64,000 nt of DNA from Acidobacteriota bacterium (GCA_040754075.1 JBFMDH010000011.1:151185-215184), one strand, 5' to 3'. Numbered from the stretch's first letter, positions 18,384-28,394 are shown. Numbers and translations: made by a program. Notes: generated by a model not told the origin, from the sequence alone.

Positions 18384-21233
18384 TCAATCAAGGTAAACAA
18401 ATTCATTCGATGACATCAGAATTCTCACAAAACTCTGCCAGGCTTTCTGCTCGGCTTTGTCACCGGCGAATTTCAATTTGTATCCTTCAAGGTATTTTAA
18501 TGCGCCCGCCATTTCTGCTTTTTGAGGTTCGCGATTTAAGATGCGCCGATAGGCAATCGCCACGCGCTCCGCCTCATCTTTCACATTGTTCGCCATTAAT
18601 AGTTGTGCGAAATCGGCTGAACGCTCGGTCAGAAATTCGCTGTTGAGCCAGAACAAAGCTTGGGTTGCGACATTGGTAAGTTGGCGTTTGCCGCTCATGG
18701 TTGTGGCGTCGCCAAAATCAAAAAGATTCAGCAAGGTCGGCAAATTCGCCCGACGAAGTGGCAGATAAACCGTGCGGCGTTTCGATTTTTCGGGATTGAA
18801 ACTCAACCGCTCCTGATTATTTTCGCCATCCGTGCCGCGCCCGGTCTGCAACGTGCCGCCCATCGTCAAATCAATCGTCCCGTCAATCGCAAGCAAGCCG
18901 TCGCGCATCTCTTCAATCGTTAGACGCCGGCGATTGAATCGCGAAAGCAAACGGTTATCCGGGTCGGCTTTCATCGCCACAGGATTTTCCGAAGCCATTT
19001 TGTAAGTGTTTGAGAGCATGAGCATTCGATGCATCGCCTTCATCGAATACCCGCATTTGATGAACTCTGCGGCGAGAAAATCCAAGAGTTCCGTGTGCGA
19101 CGGACGGTCGCCCATCCTGCCAAAATTATCGGGGGTTCGCACTAACCCCTCGCCGAAATGCCATTGCCACAAGCGATTGACCAGCACCCGTTTCGGCAGA
19201 GGATTTTCCGCGCGCGTCAACCAATCTGCAAGTTGCAAACGCCCGCTGCCGCTAAACGGCGATTGCGTGTCATAGCGCGCAAGGATTGCCGGGAATGCGG
19301 GCGGCGCATCTTCGCCGGGGTTATTGTAATCGCCGCGCACCAGGACTTTTTGTTTAACCGGTGCGCCCTCTTCAATGGCGCAGGCAAATTCGGGTTCTAC
19401 GGGCGCAAGTTTCTTTAACGCCTCTTGTTCTTTATGCAGCTTTTCAATCGCTGCCCATTGCTCTGTGGAGAAAAATTTCGGCTCTTTATCAGAGACTGCA
19501 AATACGCTATCACCAAAATAAATTTCGGCAAAAAAACGGTCTTCGCCCTCTTCAAAGCCGGGTCGGTCGGGTAACGCTTGATTGGCTTCGAGCGCTTTCT
19601 GATATTTGCTTTGCCATTCGCCAAGCGATTTCTGCCAGGCTTCAAAACGTTTCACAAATCGCGCTTGATAACTTTGCGCAACCGTCGAGCGTTTATCCAC
19701 AGGCGCGTCCTTCCATTCATTCAAATAACCGCGCACCCGCTCGTCATTCGGCTTAAAAAAATCGACCCATTTCTGCATGAAAGCCGCATCAAGTCCGACC
19801 TGCTTAGCGGCTTCTTCGATTTTGATATTGCCTTCATAGACACGGCGGGCGGCAAGCATGATATTCGCAAAATTGTTGGCAAGCGGTTGCACCCATCGCC
19901 GCTGCGCATCGTCTTTAATCGCTGCCAAAGCCAACTGCAAGCGTTTCTGTTTTTCGTTATAAACTTTTTTCGCCGCTTGATACTGCTGCCATTCGGATTT
20001 CGGAATCAGAGGTTTTTCAAGCACCACAGAGACATGCGAATCGGGATTGGTAAAACTGCGTGTCGCGGCAAATATACCAATCAGTGAATAATAATCTTTG
20101 GTGAGAATCGGGTCGAATTTGTGATTGTGACAACGCGCGCAAGCCATCGTCATGCCTAAAAAGGCTTTCGAGGTTACATCCACCTGTTCATCCCAGACAT
20201 CGTAAAGCATCTTCTGTTTGTCCTGCTGCGCGAGAGCTTTTGCGCCAAGCGCCAGAAATCCGGTTGCCACAATGCCGCGCTTATTGATTTCGCCGCCATC
20301 CGCAGCGGGCAACAAATCTCCCGCAAGCTGTTCGCGAATAAACTGGTCATACGGCAAATCCCAGTTGAACGCTTCGATGACATAGTCGCGATATTTCCAG
20401 GCGTGCGGGTAGCGATGGTCTTCATCATTGCCGGTCGAATCGGCATAACGCGCAACATCGAGCCAATGCCTGCCCCACTTCTCGCCGTAACGCGGACTCG
20501 CCAGCAATCGCTCGACGACTTTGGCAAACGCAGCAGGCGAATTATCGGCTAAGAAATCGCCCATCTCTTTTTCAGTCGGCGGCAGTCCCGTTAAATCAAA
20601 GGTGGCGCGGCGCAGTAAGGTGAGTTTATCGGCAGGCGGCGCGGGGGTGATGCCACGGGCTTCGAGTTTCTGCAAAATGAATGCATCAATCGGCGATTTA
20701 ACCCAGGCTCGATTTTTAACTTTCGGCGGTGCGACTGTAGCAAGCGGTTGAAAAGCCCAATAAGTTTTCTCTTCTTCGGTAAATTCGCGTGTCGATTTTG
20801 GCGGGTTCCATTTGGCTTCGGGTTTTACGGTCGCATTCGCCCACGGCGCGCCCATCTTCACCCACTCGGTGAGCACAGCAATTTCATCGGCTTTCAATTT
20901 GCCGGTGGGTGGCATCTTCAAGGTTTCCGAATAACCGATGACTTTAAGTAAACGGCTCTCTTCGGGTTGACTCAAATTAATCAGCGCGCCGCTTTCGCCT
21001 CCCTTAGCGAAACCTTCGGCGGTCGTCAGGTCAAGTTTGGCAACCTGCGCCTGCGGATTATGGCAACTGGCGCAGCGGGTCAAAAGAATCGGGCGAACGC
21101 GCTTTTCAAAAAACTCGGCTGTATCATCCGCGTTTGCCGACACCGATTGCCTATCAAACCAGGCAGCGGTCATTGATAAGCTGACGAAGAAAATAAAAAC
21201 CGGAAATTTAAACCGGCGATAAGCGAGCGGCAT
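18384..21233 (-). CDS. Planctomycete-type cytochrome c-DUF1549-DUF1553 protein
   Basis: 949 residues. Signal peptide to about 34; an N-terminal haem c site CASCH (Cys54, Cys57, His58) in the PSCyt1 domain; DUF1549/PSCyt2 in the middle with a second CARCH motif near residue 366; DUF1553/PSD1 at the C-terminal end (GDRPSHTELLDFLAAEF, then NRRRLTIEEMRDGLLA). It is an exported multi-domain protein that travels with DUF1501. The enzymatic role of the family is not established. Confidence 0.92.
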   Translation of the reverse strand: MPLAYRRFKFPVFIFFVSLSMTAAWFDRQSVSANADDTAEFFEKRVRPILLTRCASCHNPQAQVAKLDLTTAEGFAKGGESGALINLSQPEESRLLKVIGYSETLKMPPTGKLKADEIAVLTEWVKMGAPWANATVKPEAKWNPPKSTREFTEEEKTYWAFQPLATVAPPKVKNRAWVKSPIDAFILQKLEARGITPAPPADKLTLLRRATFDLTGLPPTEKEMGDFLADNSPAAFAKVVERLLASPRYGEKWGRHWLDVARYADSTGNDEDHRYPHAWKYRDYVIEAFNWDLPYDQFIREQLAGDLLPAADGGEINKRGIVATGFLALGAKALAQQDKQKMLYDVWDEQVDVTSKAFLGMTMACARCHNHKFDPILTKDYYSLIGIFAATRSFTNPDSHVSVVLEKPLIPKSEWQQYQAAKKVYNEKQKRLQLALAAIKDDAQRRWVQPLANNFANIMLAARRVYEGNIKIEEAAKQVGLDAAFMQKWVDFFKPNDERVRGYLNEWKDAPVDKRSTVAQSYQARFVKRFEAWQKSLGEWQSKYQKALEANQALPDRPGFEEGEDRFFAEIYFGDSVFAVSDKEPKFFSTEQWAAIEKLHKEQEALKKLAPVEPEFACAIEEGAPVKQKVLVRGDYNNPGEDAPPAFPAILARYDTQSPFSGSGRLQLADWLTRAENPLPKRVLVNRLWQWHFGEGLVRTPDNFGRMGDRPSHTELLDFLAAEFIKCGYSMKAMHRMLMLSNTYKMASENPVAMKADPDNRLLSRFNRRRLTIEEMRDGLLAIDGTIDLTMGGTLQTGRGTDGENNQERLSFNPEKSKRRTVYLPLRRANLPTLLNLFDFGDATTMSGKRQLTNVATQALFWLNSEFLTERSADFAQLLMANNVKDEAERVAIAYRRILNREPQKAEMAGALKYLEGYKLKFAGDKAEQKAWQSFVRILMSSNEFVYLD

Positions 21234-21396
21234 CCTAAATCCTCTTGCGTTATGTATTGATTGATGAAGTCCAAAGGGAACCGTACTACCGCGCTATTAT
21301 ATGCGACTTTGAGAAAGTGACAAAGCGACTTGATGATTGCCTGGAGCGATTTGCCGCACCATTGACTGAGGTTGAATGAGCGATTTTACTAATGGC

Positions 21397-21420
21397 GCGG
21401 TCAAAGATCGCTTGCTCAAC
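21397..21420. repeat. 24-base dispersed repeat, copy 1
   Basis: This copy, which opens GCGGTCAAAGATCGC, recurs at 49245-49268 with one substitution (T to C at the twelfth base). Both copies are intergenic and each contains a short palindrome (GCGGTC..GA.CGC). Confidence 0.75.
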
Positions 21421-21436
21421 CAGCAATCAACAACCA

Positions 21437-21503
21437 ATCAGTAACCTCAGCGTGAGCGTCGGAACTATCGAACTCATCACCCGCTTACGCTGAGGTTACT
21501 GAT
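21437..21503. repeat. 22-base inverted repeat downstream of the M14 peptidase gene
   Basis: Arms 21437-21458 and 21482-21503 match over 22 bases with one mismatch around a 23-base loop. It sits 12 bases past the M14 stop codon on the minus strand. The stem could stabilise or end that transcript, but there is no T-run. The arms (CAGTAACCTCAGCG) resemble other small intergenic elements in this window. Confidence 0.75.
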
Positions 21504-21515
21504 AAATGGATTGGT

Positions 21516-24500
21516 TTATCGCTCGGCGAGTTTTCTTCCGGCATTCAAATTATCGAAATGCAAAATCGCATTGAAGACCAGAAAATAACTCCCCTGGGTT
21601 TCGGCTCGCCAGAACGGATTATTCGAGAATAACACCACATGACCTTTGTCAAATGGCACATCAATCACTGCCGGGCGTTGAGCGATTTCATTGCCCGCTT
21701 CCAACAGTCCCGATACCAACAACTCGCGCGCATCCGCGTAACGCAACACCACGCGCGGTCTCATTGCAGGTGGGATCACCCCTATGCCATTGCGCAATTG
21801 TTCATCGGTGACCGGCGGCAGTTCCCAGATTTCCGACCGCGTCTCTTCGGGTATCACATCAGGCGGACGGTTCTGCACCGTATCGGGGTCATCGGGTGTG
21901 CCGCGCCCGGTCAAACGGTCACTGCCATCGCCGCTGAACCGGCGTCCGCCCCGCCCACCAACTGAATTGCTCACGCCGAAAATCGGACCATTGGCGCAGA
22001 AGATAGATAAATTATCGTTGTAGCCGTAAAGAATCGGACTCACCGAGTCAACGATTTTTGAACGCAACACGCTTCCGGTGACGCGCAGACGTTGCGGCGA
22101 TGTAATCGAAACGCCTTGTCCGAACCCCAAGGTCACGGCGAAGCTTGCCGTATCACTTGCGGTAATCAGCAGTCCGCCGCGGCGCACGAAATTTTGTAAA
22201 TTCTCAACCCCTGTCCAACCAAGACCGGGACGCATATCATCGGTCGCATCAACCTTGCCGAGGTTCGGCGTCAAATCCGTCGTCTTCCACGGCAAGGGGT
22301 TTCCGAACATCGGCAGTCCCGCAATGATTTGTTGCGGGTTGCTGCGACCAACCGGCGCAAAAATAATTACATCGTATTTCGCATTGAGGTTGGCGTCTTT
22401 CGCCGCGTCCTGCGTGCTGATGTAATCGAAGGGAATTTTCAAACGGTCAAATTCCAAACGCCACCAGCCTTCGTCCTGTGTGCTGAGCCAGGTGTGCATG
22501 ATGGCGATGCGCGGCGCTTTGATGGCGTGGGTTTTCACAGTCGGCGCAGCGGTTGTCGCCACCACCTGCAAACCGAGTTCAGTGGTTGCCGCGTTCAAAT
22601 CGTTTTGCGAAACATTGCGAATGATGAATGAACCGCGATTGAATGTTTGACCGGCGACTTCAAACGGCTCTTCCGCCGCTTCAAACTGCGCGTCTTTGAA
22701 ACGATAGCGCAAAGTCGCAAGCGCGTTATCGGCATTGTGATTGACGACGAAAATCTGTCCGCTGCCTTTGACGCCGCCCGTCGCGCGCACTTCGCCTGCG
22801 ACCTTTTCCATCGCCGCATCAAGGGCTTTTACATCGGTGACGCGCACGACTTGCACATTGCCGAGTTCGCCAAACGTCCAGGCGGTGTCATCATAAATAT
22901 TTCGTTGCGGGTCATTCGGTGCCCAGTATTGATAATCGAGCATCATGTCGGCGATGCGGCTGTAGGGTTGATCCATGCGCACGATGTAACTGCCGGCGGG
23001 AAATTGCCGGGTATCGTTTGCGGGCTTCGCTTCCCCTTGCCCGTTGGTTCCAGCGGTTGGCGTTGCGTTCGTCGGTCTTGCCGGTCGTTTCTTCGCAGGC
23101 ATGGTCACGGTAAATGGCGCGGTGGCGCGATGCACTTCGCAACCTTGCATTTGCAAAAGTCTGAGTAACTCTGCCTGTCCGCCCGGTCGCGGGTCATTGG
23201 CGGGAAAGACATAAGCGGCGGGACCTGCCTGTTTGGGTTTGAGGATTGAGTTCTTGCTCTTCAAATAAAAATTGCGCAGAAAATATTTATTGTTGGTGGC
23301 AAAATGCGCCAGCGAAACCAGTATGCCGGTTTGTTGATAATTGTTATTGTTGCGCTGTGACCAGCGGGCTTTCGGCAAAGGCGGATTTTGTTTATACCAT
23401 TGCCGCGAATACTCTCCCGGCGACAGCGTCCGCTCAACCGTATCCGCGCCCGCATTGCCAAAGGTTTCATACAGACGGCTGATGCCGTTGTGCGATGCCG
23501 CGATGAACATCAAATAACTTGGCGACCAGGTATCGAAGGTGCCGTGGGTGAAGACGCCGGGCATGCCGAATTTGGTCATCTCCGATACATTGTGCCAGCC
23601 AATCAATTGCCACTCGTCCGTAAGAATCGGGTCAACCCAGGCGTTGTAGGGTTGGTCGCCAACCGTGTTGTCATACAGGTAAGGCACCGATTCGTGCAAA
23701 TCGTGAAGCACCTGGGCGCGCCAGCCGGTATAGGTTTTCAACACGTTTTGCGTCAGCTTGAGCGATAGCGCCATCGAATCGCGATTGTTATCGTGCGCCA
23801 CATAATGTCCCCAATAGATGAGCGACGGCCACTGTTTATCGGGGTTCGCCAGATGCCAGTTATAGACATCAACCTGTCGGTCGCGCCCGTCAACTTCAAC
23901 CACAGGGGTAATCAAGGTGATGACATTGTCGCGAATATTTTTATAGTAAGGGCTTTCATCGACTGCCAGACGATAGACAAGTTCCATGAGCGCCGTCGGT
24001 GAACCGGTTTCCGGCGAATGAATCGTGCCGGTCAGATAGTAAACCGGAACCGATGCGGTGATGAGTTTTTCGGCTTCATCATCGTTCATCTGAATGGCGC
24101 GCGGGTCAGCGAGTTTGGCAAGTCGCGCGCGGTTGGCTTCGATCTGCGCGATGTTGGCTTCCGAAGAAACCGCGACGGCAATCATCTCGCGCCCTTCTTC
24201 GGTGGTGCCGATGGAATAGACTTTGACGCGCGGGCTGGCTTTTTCAAGCAGTCGCATATAGCGATAGACCTCTGCCGAATACGGGAGTTTGCCGGGCGCG
24301 CCCGCGACATCCCCAAGCACAGCTTTCGGCGTCGGCACAGTTTTCGACGCCGGCAGGTAATCGGTGAGCGGCGAGTTGAAAAATTTTTCGGTGGTATATT
24401 CAGCAATTTTTTTGGTGTATTCCTCATCAATCGGTTGTTTCGGGTCACGTCCCGGTTTCAACGTGGTGTTGGTCTGCGCCAGCCCAAAACAAACCGTCAG

Positions 24501-24554
24501 CAAAACCACACCTAGACTGAGAAAAGATGAACGAGTTAAACGATGGATGGTCAT
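21516..24554 (-). CDS. M14-family zinc carboxypeptidase-like protein, secreted
   Basis: 1012 residues from ATG 24554, chosen for a GAGGGG ribosome site. Signal peptide to about residue 26. The M14 zinc motif is HSPE (His179, Glu182) in TGTIHSPETGSP, with a later His in LHDLHES and an aromatic stretch VPYLYDNT. The C-terminal half (after about 480) carries a class I glutamine amidotransferase-like region often found in these long M14 proteins. Probably a periplasmic peptidase. It is about three times the length of a typical carboxypeptidase A domain. Confidence 0.88.
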   Translation of the reverse strand: MTIHRLTRSSFLSLGVVLLTVCFGLAQTNTTLKPGRDPKQPIDEEYTKKIAEYTTEKFFNSPLTDYLPASKTVPTPKAVLGDVAGAPGKLPYSAEVYRYMRLLEKASPRVKVYSIGTTEEGREMIAVAVSSEANIAQIEANRARLAKLADPRAIQMNDDEAEKLITASVPVYYLTGTIHSPETGSPTALMELVYRLAVDESPYYKNIRDNVITLITPVVEVDGRDRQVDVYNWHLANPDKQWPSLIYWGHYVAHDNNRDSMALSLKLTQNVLKTYTGWRAQVLHDLHESVPYLYDNTVGDQPYNAWVDPILTDEWQLIGWHNVSEMTKFGMPGVFTHGTFDTWSPSYLMFIAASHNGISRLYETFGNAGADTVERTLSPGEYSRQWYKQNPPLPKARWSQRNNNNYQQTGILVSLAHFATNNKYFLRNFYLKSKNSILKPKQAGPAAYVFPANDPRPGGQAELLRLLQMQGCEVHRATAPFTVTMPAKKRPARPTNATPTAGTNGQGEAKPANDTRQFPAGSYIVRMDQPYSRIADMMLDYQYWAPNDPQRNIYDDTAWTFGELGNVQVVRVTDVKALDAAMEKVAGEVRATGGVKGSGQIFVVNHNADNALATLRYRFKDAQFEAAEEPFEVAGQTFNRGSFIIRNVSQNDLNAATTELGLQVVATTAAPTVKTHAIKAPRIAIMHTWLSTQDEGWWRLEFDRLKIPFDYISTQDAAKDANLNAKYDVIIFAPVGRSNPQQIIAGLPMFGNPLPWKTTDLTPNLGKVDATDDMRPGLGWTGVENLQNFVRRGGLLITASDTASFAVTLGFGQGVSITSPQRLRVTGSVLRSKIVDSVSPILYGYNDNLSIFCANGPIFGVSNSVGGRGGRRFSGDGSDRLTGRGTPDDPDTVQNRPPDVIPEETRSEIWELPPVTDEQLRNGIGVIPPAMRPRVVLRYADARELLVSGLLEAGNEIAQRPAVIDVPFDKGHVVLFSNNPFWRAETQGSYFLVFNAILHFDNLNAGRKLAER

Positions 24555-25065
24555 AAATCCCCTCGATAAGTTATAGAATTTGTGCAAAGCCTTTTGAGTA
24601 TTGCAAAAAGTTGTCGCCTGTTTTTTTGAATGAATCGGCGTGAATTGTCAATGTCGAAAAATTGATATTAAGTATTCGGGCAAATTTAAATGAACCATTC
24701 CGGGTTGTCAGAATTCGATTTTTAACTTTTTCAAATCGGCTAAAGGCTCTCTGATTTTGTGCTGACTTATGGTTCGTTTCAATGACTAAAAAAAGCCAAC
24801 GGTTGAACAGTCAATCCGCTTACGGAAAAAGACCGGGCAGATTTCCAGGGTGAATTTCCCAGCGGATGCGGCGGATGCGGCAGATAAGGACGGATAAATT
24901 GCTTCCGTGGTTTATCAACGATGACACGGGGTTATCAGGTTAAAAAAAATCCGCGTGAATCCGCTCGATCCGCCGCATCCGCTGGGAAGCCAAACCTTGA
25001 TAAACACCATTGCCGCTGCCAACCAGGTTGTCCCGTTCGGGACTAATGCAGAGTGACGGCAGCAA
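24555..25065. other. Gene-free stretch between M14 and AlkZ-like genes
   Basis: About 510 bases with no recognisable coding region. The first 250 bases are AT-rich and probably hold the promoter of the M14 gene. The second half holds the GCGGATGCGG inverted repeat described separately. Confidence 0.6.
24856..24988. repeat. 21-base perfect inverted repeat (GCGGATGCGG family)
   Basis: Arms 24856-24876 and 24968-24988 are perfectly inverted; the left arm contains the tandem unit GCGGATGCG. The internal part repeats the theme (GGACGGATAAATT, ATCCGCGTGAATCCGC). A weaker relative lies at 35890-35952. Confidence 0.85.
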
Positions 25066-25869
25066 TTAAAAATCACGCAAACGATAGACGCCGGTTTCCA
25101 GACGCTCGGCAAAACCTTCGTTGACCAGCAGGTGATTGCCTCTGCCCGCATCAACCCGCGAAAGTCCCGTGAGTCGCGCCAGTTCGCCGCGCGCGGTCAG
25201 TCCCGCTCCCTTCAAATAGGCTCTGGCAGCCGCTTTCAAGGCATCGTCGCGTTTGACTTTGGTTGCCAGCTCTTTTGCCCAACGCCCTTCCGCGAGGCTC
25301 CAGATGTAGGTAAAAAACGGTTCGTACAGAACTTCGCCCGGTATGACTTTCATGGCGCGCTGCAATTCATCCAGAGCTTTGGTAAAGCGTTTGCGGTCTT
25401 TGACGCCCGATTCTTCGCGCAAATCTGCGGTCGCCATCTCCCATTCTTTGCGCAGCACTTTTAAAATCGCGCGCGCATCATCGGACAGTTTTTCTTTTTC
25501 TTGTTTGCGTGGAATGCCGAATAAGGCGTTGAAATGCGGAACCAGTCGCGGCGCAACAAACGTCGATTTGCCTTTGAGCAGTTTGGCATAGTAGACCTTG
25601 CCGCGGCGCATCACTTCATCTTTGGTCACCCAGGCGAAACTGGCTTCGGGGTCTTTCTGCACATTGCGCGGCATAAAGGCATCGCGCCTGCCACAAACCG
25701 CAATATACAGCGACGGGTAATTTTGTTTGGCATCGGTAAGCGCCCCGCAAAAACCGATTTCTTCGATAAACCCTTCGGCAGCAATCGCCGATTCAATGCG
25801 CAGTTCCGGCGTTCGCCGCCAGGCGCGGTCGCGATATTCTTCAATAGTTTCGGAAATCGTATTCAACAT
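25066..25869 (-). CDS. AlkZ-related winged-helix protein (tentative)
   Basis: 267 residues, no signal peptide. The order of segments ([20 protein letters not shown], a middle stretch with [23 protein letters not shown], then several winged-helix-like units ending TGVYRLRDF) recalls AlkZ/YcaQ-related proteins built from tandem winged helices. The QxQ/catalytic Asp motifs of true AlkZ DNA glycosylases are not evident, so glycosylase activity should not be assumed. Confidence 0.5.
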   Translation of the reverse strand: MLNTISETIEEYRDRAWRRTPELRIESAIAAEGFIEEIGFCGALTDAKQNYPSLYIAVCGRRDAFMPRNVQKDPEASFAWVTKDEVMRRGKVYYAKLLKGKSTFVAPRLVPHFNALFGIPRKQEKEKLSDDARAILKVLRKEWEMATADLREESGVKDRKRFTKALDELQRAMKVIPGEVLYEPFFTYIWSLAEGRWAKELATKVKRDDALKAAARAYLKGAGLTARGELARLTGLSRVDAGRGNHLLVNEGFAERLETGVYRLRDF

Positions 25870-25900
25870 AACGAAGCAAAATCAAGGTTATTAAAATTTC

Positions 25901-26009
25901 AGGAGTTACGCATTTGAATCCCAGGTTTAGAGTTACGGCTTTAGCCGTGATGAGTCCATAATTTTCTCACGCCTAAAGGCGTTACTCTGAACTCATCGGC
26001 GTAACTCCT
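25901..26009. repeat. MITE-like 109-base element with 11-base terminal inverted repeats
   Basis: Perfect ends AGGAGTTACGC (25901-25911) and GCGTAACTCCT (25999-26009). Internal palindromes include ACGGCTTTAGCCGT. It shares its right-hand core (CTCACG..T.AAGGCGT.ACTCTGAAC) with the element at 41735-41798, so both belong to one family. No open reading frame inside. Confidence 0.8.
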
Positions 26010-26013
26010 AAAT

Positions 26014-27048
26014 CTATGGCAGCTTCAGCGCTTTCGCTTTTACAAGGTCGCCGCGCCAAATCTGTTTTTTATTGCCGTCGGCATCCACGCTTGTGGCGAG
26101 GCTTTCGTTATCTTTGGTTTCGATGAAAAGCAATGCGCCTTTGCTGTAATCAACCGCCGGTGACATGCCGACATCAATTAAAACCAACCGACCGTCTTTA
26201 TCCTGTTGAATCGCGCCGAAGCCTTCAAACGCGCCGGGGTCGTGACCGAAAACGAAATGGCGGGCTTTGACACTGGCGAGATTTTTATCGAGCAATTCCT
26301 TTGCGCCGCCCTGCCCTTTCCACCACTTTTCGGATTCCAGCAGCGAGGTTTCGCCAAGCAGGGATTTCCAATCGCCTTTTTCCACTGCGGCGCGAAATTC
26401 CTGCGACAGTTGGTCGAGAGTTTTATCTGAGGTGTTGCCGCTATGCGAAAAGAACCAATCATTGACGCGCGCCGCGTATGCGCGATTCATGAGCCACACG
26501 CCGTAAGGCGACTCGCCGCGCGGCAACGAGTCAGGGTCTATGCCTTTGGCTTCGAGTTCGTCTTCAAACTCTTCGGCTTTTTTCGCGCCGGGGTTGGCTA
26601 GGAAAGTGACTTCGTGATTGCCGAGCGTGACGATCAATTCACCGCCCGCGGCGCGCGCCTGGTCTTCGAGCGCCATGAGTAAATCCAAAACCGCGATTGA
26701 CCCGTTGCCTTTGTTAATCATATCGCCGGTGCAGACCAGCAGCCGATTGCCGCCCGTCCACGCATAACCGCTTTTCGCTTGCGGGTCAGCTTTGATGAGA
26801 CCGGCTTTTGTAAGCAAAGCAACCAACCGGTCAAAGCCGCCGTGAATATCGCCAATGGCGACGATTTCATTTTTGGTGTCGCGTTCGATAATCGCCGGGA
26901 AGCGCGACCAGTCACGCGCATAAGCGAATAATTCTTTCGACTTCTTATCTTTTTTATCTTTACCTTTTTGTTCGTTCTGACAAGCGACTGTGGGTAATAT
27001 CAGCAGGCTTACAATGATGACCAGCGGTTTATAGAGTTTGATTTGCAT
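26014..27048 (-). CDS. Calcineurin-like metallophosphoesterase, lipoprotein
   Basis: 344 residues. Signal with lipobox TVAC (lipidated Cys23), then a lysine-rich linker. The phosphoesterase motifs run in order: GDIHG (66-70), CTGDMINKG, TLGNHE, and a C-terminal FVFGHDPG supplying the last His. The layout resembles Shewanella-like protein phosphatases anchored in the membrane. The substrate is not known. The ATG at 27048 is preferred to the GTG one codon earlier. Confidence 0.88.
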   Translation of the reverse strand: MQIKLYKPLVIIVSLLILPTVACQNEQKGKDKKDKKSKELFAYARDWSRFPAIIERDTKNEIVAIGDIHGGFDRLVALLTKAGLIKADPQAKSGYAWTGGNRLLVCTGDMINKGNGSIAVLDLLMALEDQARAAGGELIVTLGNHEVTFLANPGAKKAEEFEDELEAKGIDPDSLPRGESPYGVWLMNRAYAARVNDWFFSHSGNTSDKTLDQLSQEFRAAVEKGDWKSLLGETSLLESEKWWKGQGGAKELLDKNLASVKARHFVFGHDPGAFEGFGAIQQDKDGRLVLIDVGMSPAVDYSKGALLFIETKDNESLATSVDADGNKKQIWRGDLVKAKALKLP

Positions 27049-27111
27049 CACGGTATTTTTTTCCTTTTTGCAATTTAATCAAAACGATTTTGAAATTTGA
27101 AAAGAATGATA

Positions 27112-28179
27112 CTACCGATTTTTTAGTCGTTGCGCTAAGGCGTCGAGAAAATCCGGCACCCGTAACAGCGAAGCGGCAAGTTGAATAGGCAAACGCGGCA
27201 ACCGATTAAAGGGGATTTGCAGGTCTAAAGAGGCTTCGATGGGGCGATGCCAGCGATAGCTGAGTTCGGCAAGTTTTTCTCTGAAAGAAAACTGGTTGCT
27301 GAGTACAATGGCGTTCAGGCTGATTTGTTTCATGCCTTTTGCTGCTTGCCAGTTTTGCAAAACGGCATTGACGAACCAGCGCGGCAACGGTTTTTTGATT
27401 TCGGCAACCGGTGTGTCGTTGATTTCCGCGCCGAGCAATTGGTTTGCGAGTTTGATGGTCGAGAGAATCCAGTTGGCTTGGATTTGATTGTCGCCGAGAC
27501 AGCTTTGCCAATCGAAATCGGCTCGACGATTTTCCAAAGCGACCGCCACATCGCAAAGCCACAGCGGTCGCCAGATGCCGTGCCTGAGCGCGTGCAGGCA
27601 TAAAAAACGCAAATGGTCTTCTTCGCAAGGCACGCGGATTTTCGTGCCGTTGAGATTAATTAACTGTGAACGGGCAAACATTGCTTCAACATTTTGTCCG
27701 TCGCTATCTTTCAACTCTTCGTGCAAATCAATGTTGATGGGGTAACGCCAGGCGTTTTGTAAAAACTCGCGGGCTTTGCCGGTGTGCTGCGGCTGGACGA
27801 TTAAATCAATATCGGAAAACGGACGAATTGCCGGGTCTCGATACAAACGGGCGATTGCCCAACCTTTGACCAGCAACGGTTCAATACCTGCGGCGCGAAA
27901 ATCGCTGAACACCCGTGTGAGATTGAGTTCATCAACAGCGGTTTGCAGTGTGTGAAATTGATAAGCGCGTTTGAGTTCCAAAGCCGCAGGCAGGTCTTGT
28001 AAATCGCTATCAGCAATGCGCCGCCAGGCAAGCGCCCCTGCCCCGAGGTGCAGGAGTTGCGGGGTGATGGCGATTAATTCTTCGGCGGTGATGGCAAGCG
28101 GTGGCGGCGGATTTCGCCACGCTAGAAAATGTATGGCTTTGAGCAAATCAACATTTGAACGACCGAAAGTTACGGGCAT
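27112..28179 (-). CDS. NTP_transf_5 family nucleotidyltransferase
   Basis: 355 residues. The key block is LLVKGWAIARLYRDP then RPFSDIDLIV (near 120), the Lys-Gly and D-x-D elements of the PF14907 nucleotidyltransferase fold, followed by LHALRHGIWRPLWLCDVAVAL. Family members often stand in ribosomal-peptide (RiPP) clusters beside PqqD-like proteins, and here a PqqD fusion gene lies upstream in the same direction. A terminator-like hairpin and a repeat separate the two, so they may be separate transcripts. Its exact role is not known. Confidence 0.75.
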   Translation of the reverse strand: MPVTFGRSNVDLLKAIHFLAWRNPPPPLAITAEELIAITPQLLHLGAGALAWRRIADSDLQDLPAALELKRAYQFHTLQTAVDELNLTRVFSDFRAAGIEPLLVKGWAIARLYRDPAIRPFSDIDLIVQPQHTGKAREFLQNAWRYPINIDLHEELKDSDGQNVEAMFARSQLINLNGTKIRVPCEEDHLRFLCLHALRHGIWRPLWLCDVAVALENRRADFDWQSCLGDNQIQANWILSTIKLANQLLGAEINDTPVAEIKKPLPRWFVNAVLQNWQAAKGMKQISLNAIVLSNQFSFREKLAELSYRWHRPIEASLDLQIPFNRLPRLPIQLAASLLRVPDFLDALAQRLKNR

Positions 28180-28229
28180 ACGGAGGAATCATAACGTGCA
28201 AGGTGAAAAATCCCGAAGGCGAAGCGCAA

Positions 28230-28394
28230 TTTTGGAGTGCGGTGACTGGTCACCGCTTTTATTTCAAAATAGAACCACGGATTTCCGTAGAATTTCAAGG
28301 TTGCGCGGGTTGAAGCGGACGATTTATTTTTTAACCAAAGCTCATTCGCCCTTCAGCTTATGCCAAAGCGGTAACCAGTTACCGCACTCCAAAA
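28230..28394. repeat. 30-base inverted repeat between NTP_transf_5 and PqqD-fusion genes
   Basis: Arms 28230-28259 and 28365-28394 match over 30 bases with two compensating substitutions that preserve an internal near-palindrome (GGTGACTGGTCACC versus GGTAACCAGTTACC). The 105-base centre is AT-rich with no gene. The rest of 28180-28586 holds nothing else recognisable except the hairpin at 28506. Confidence 0.82.
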
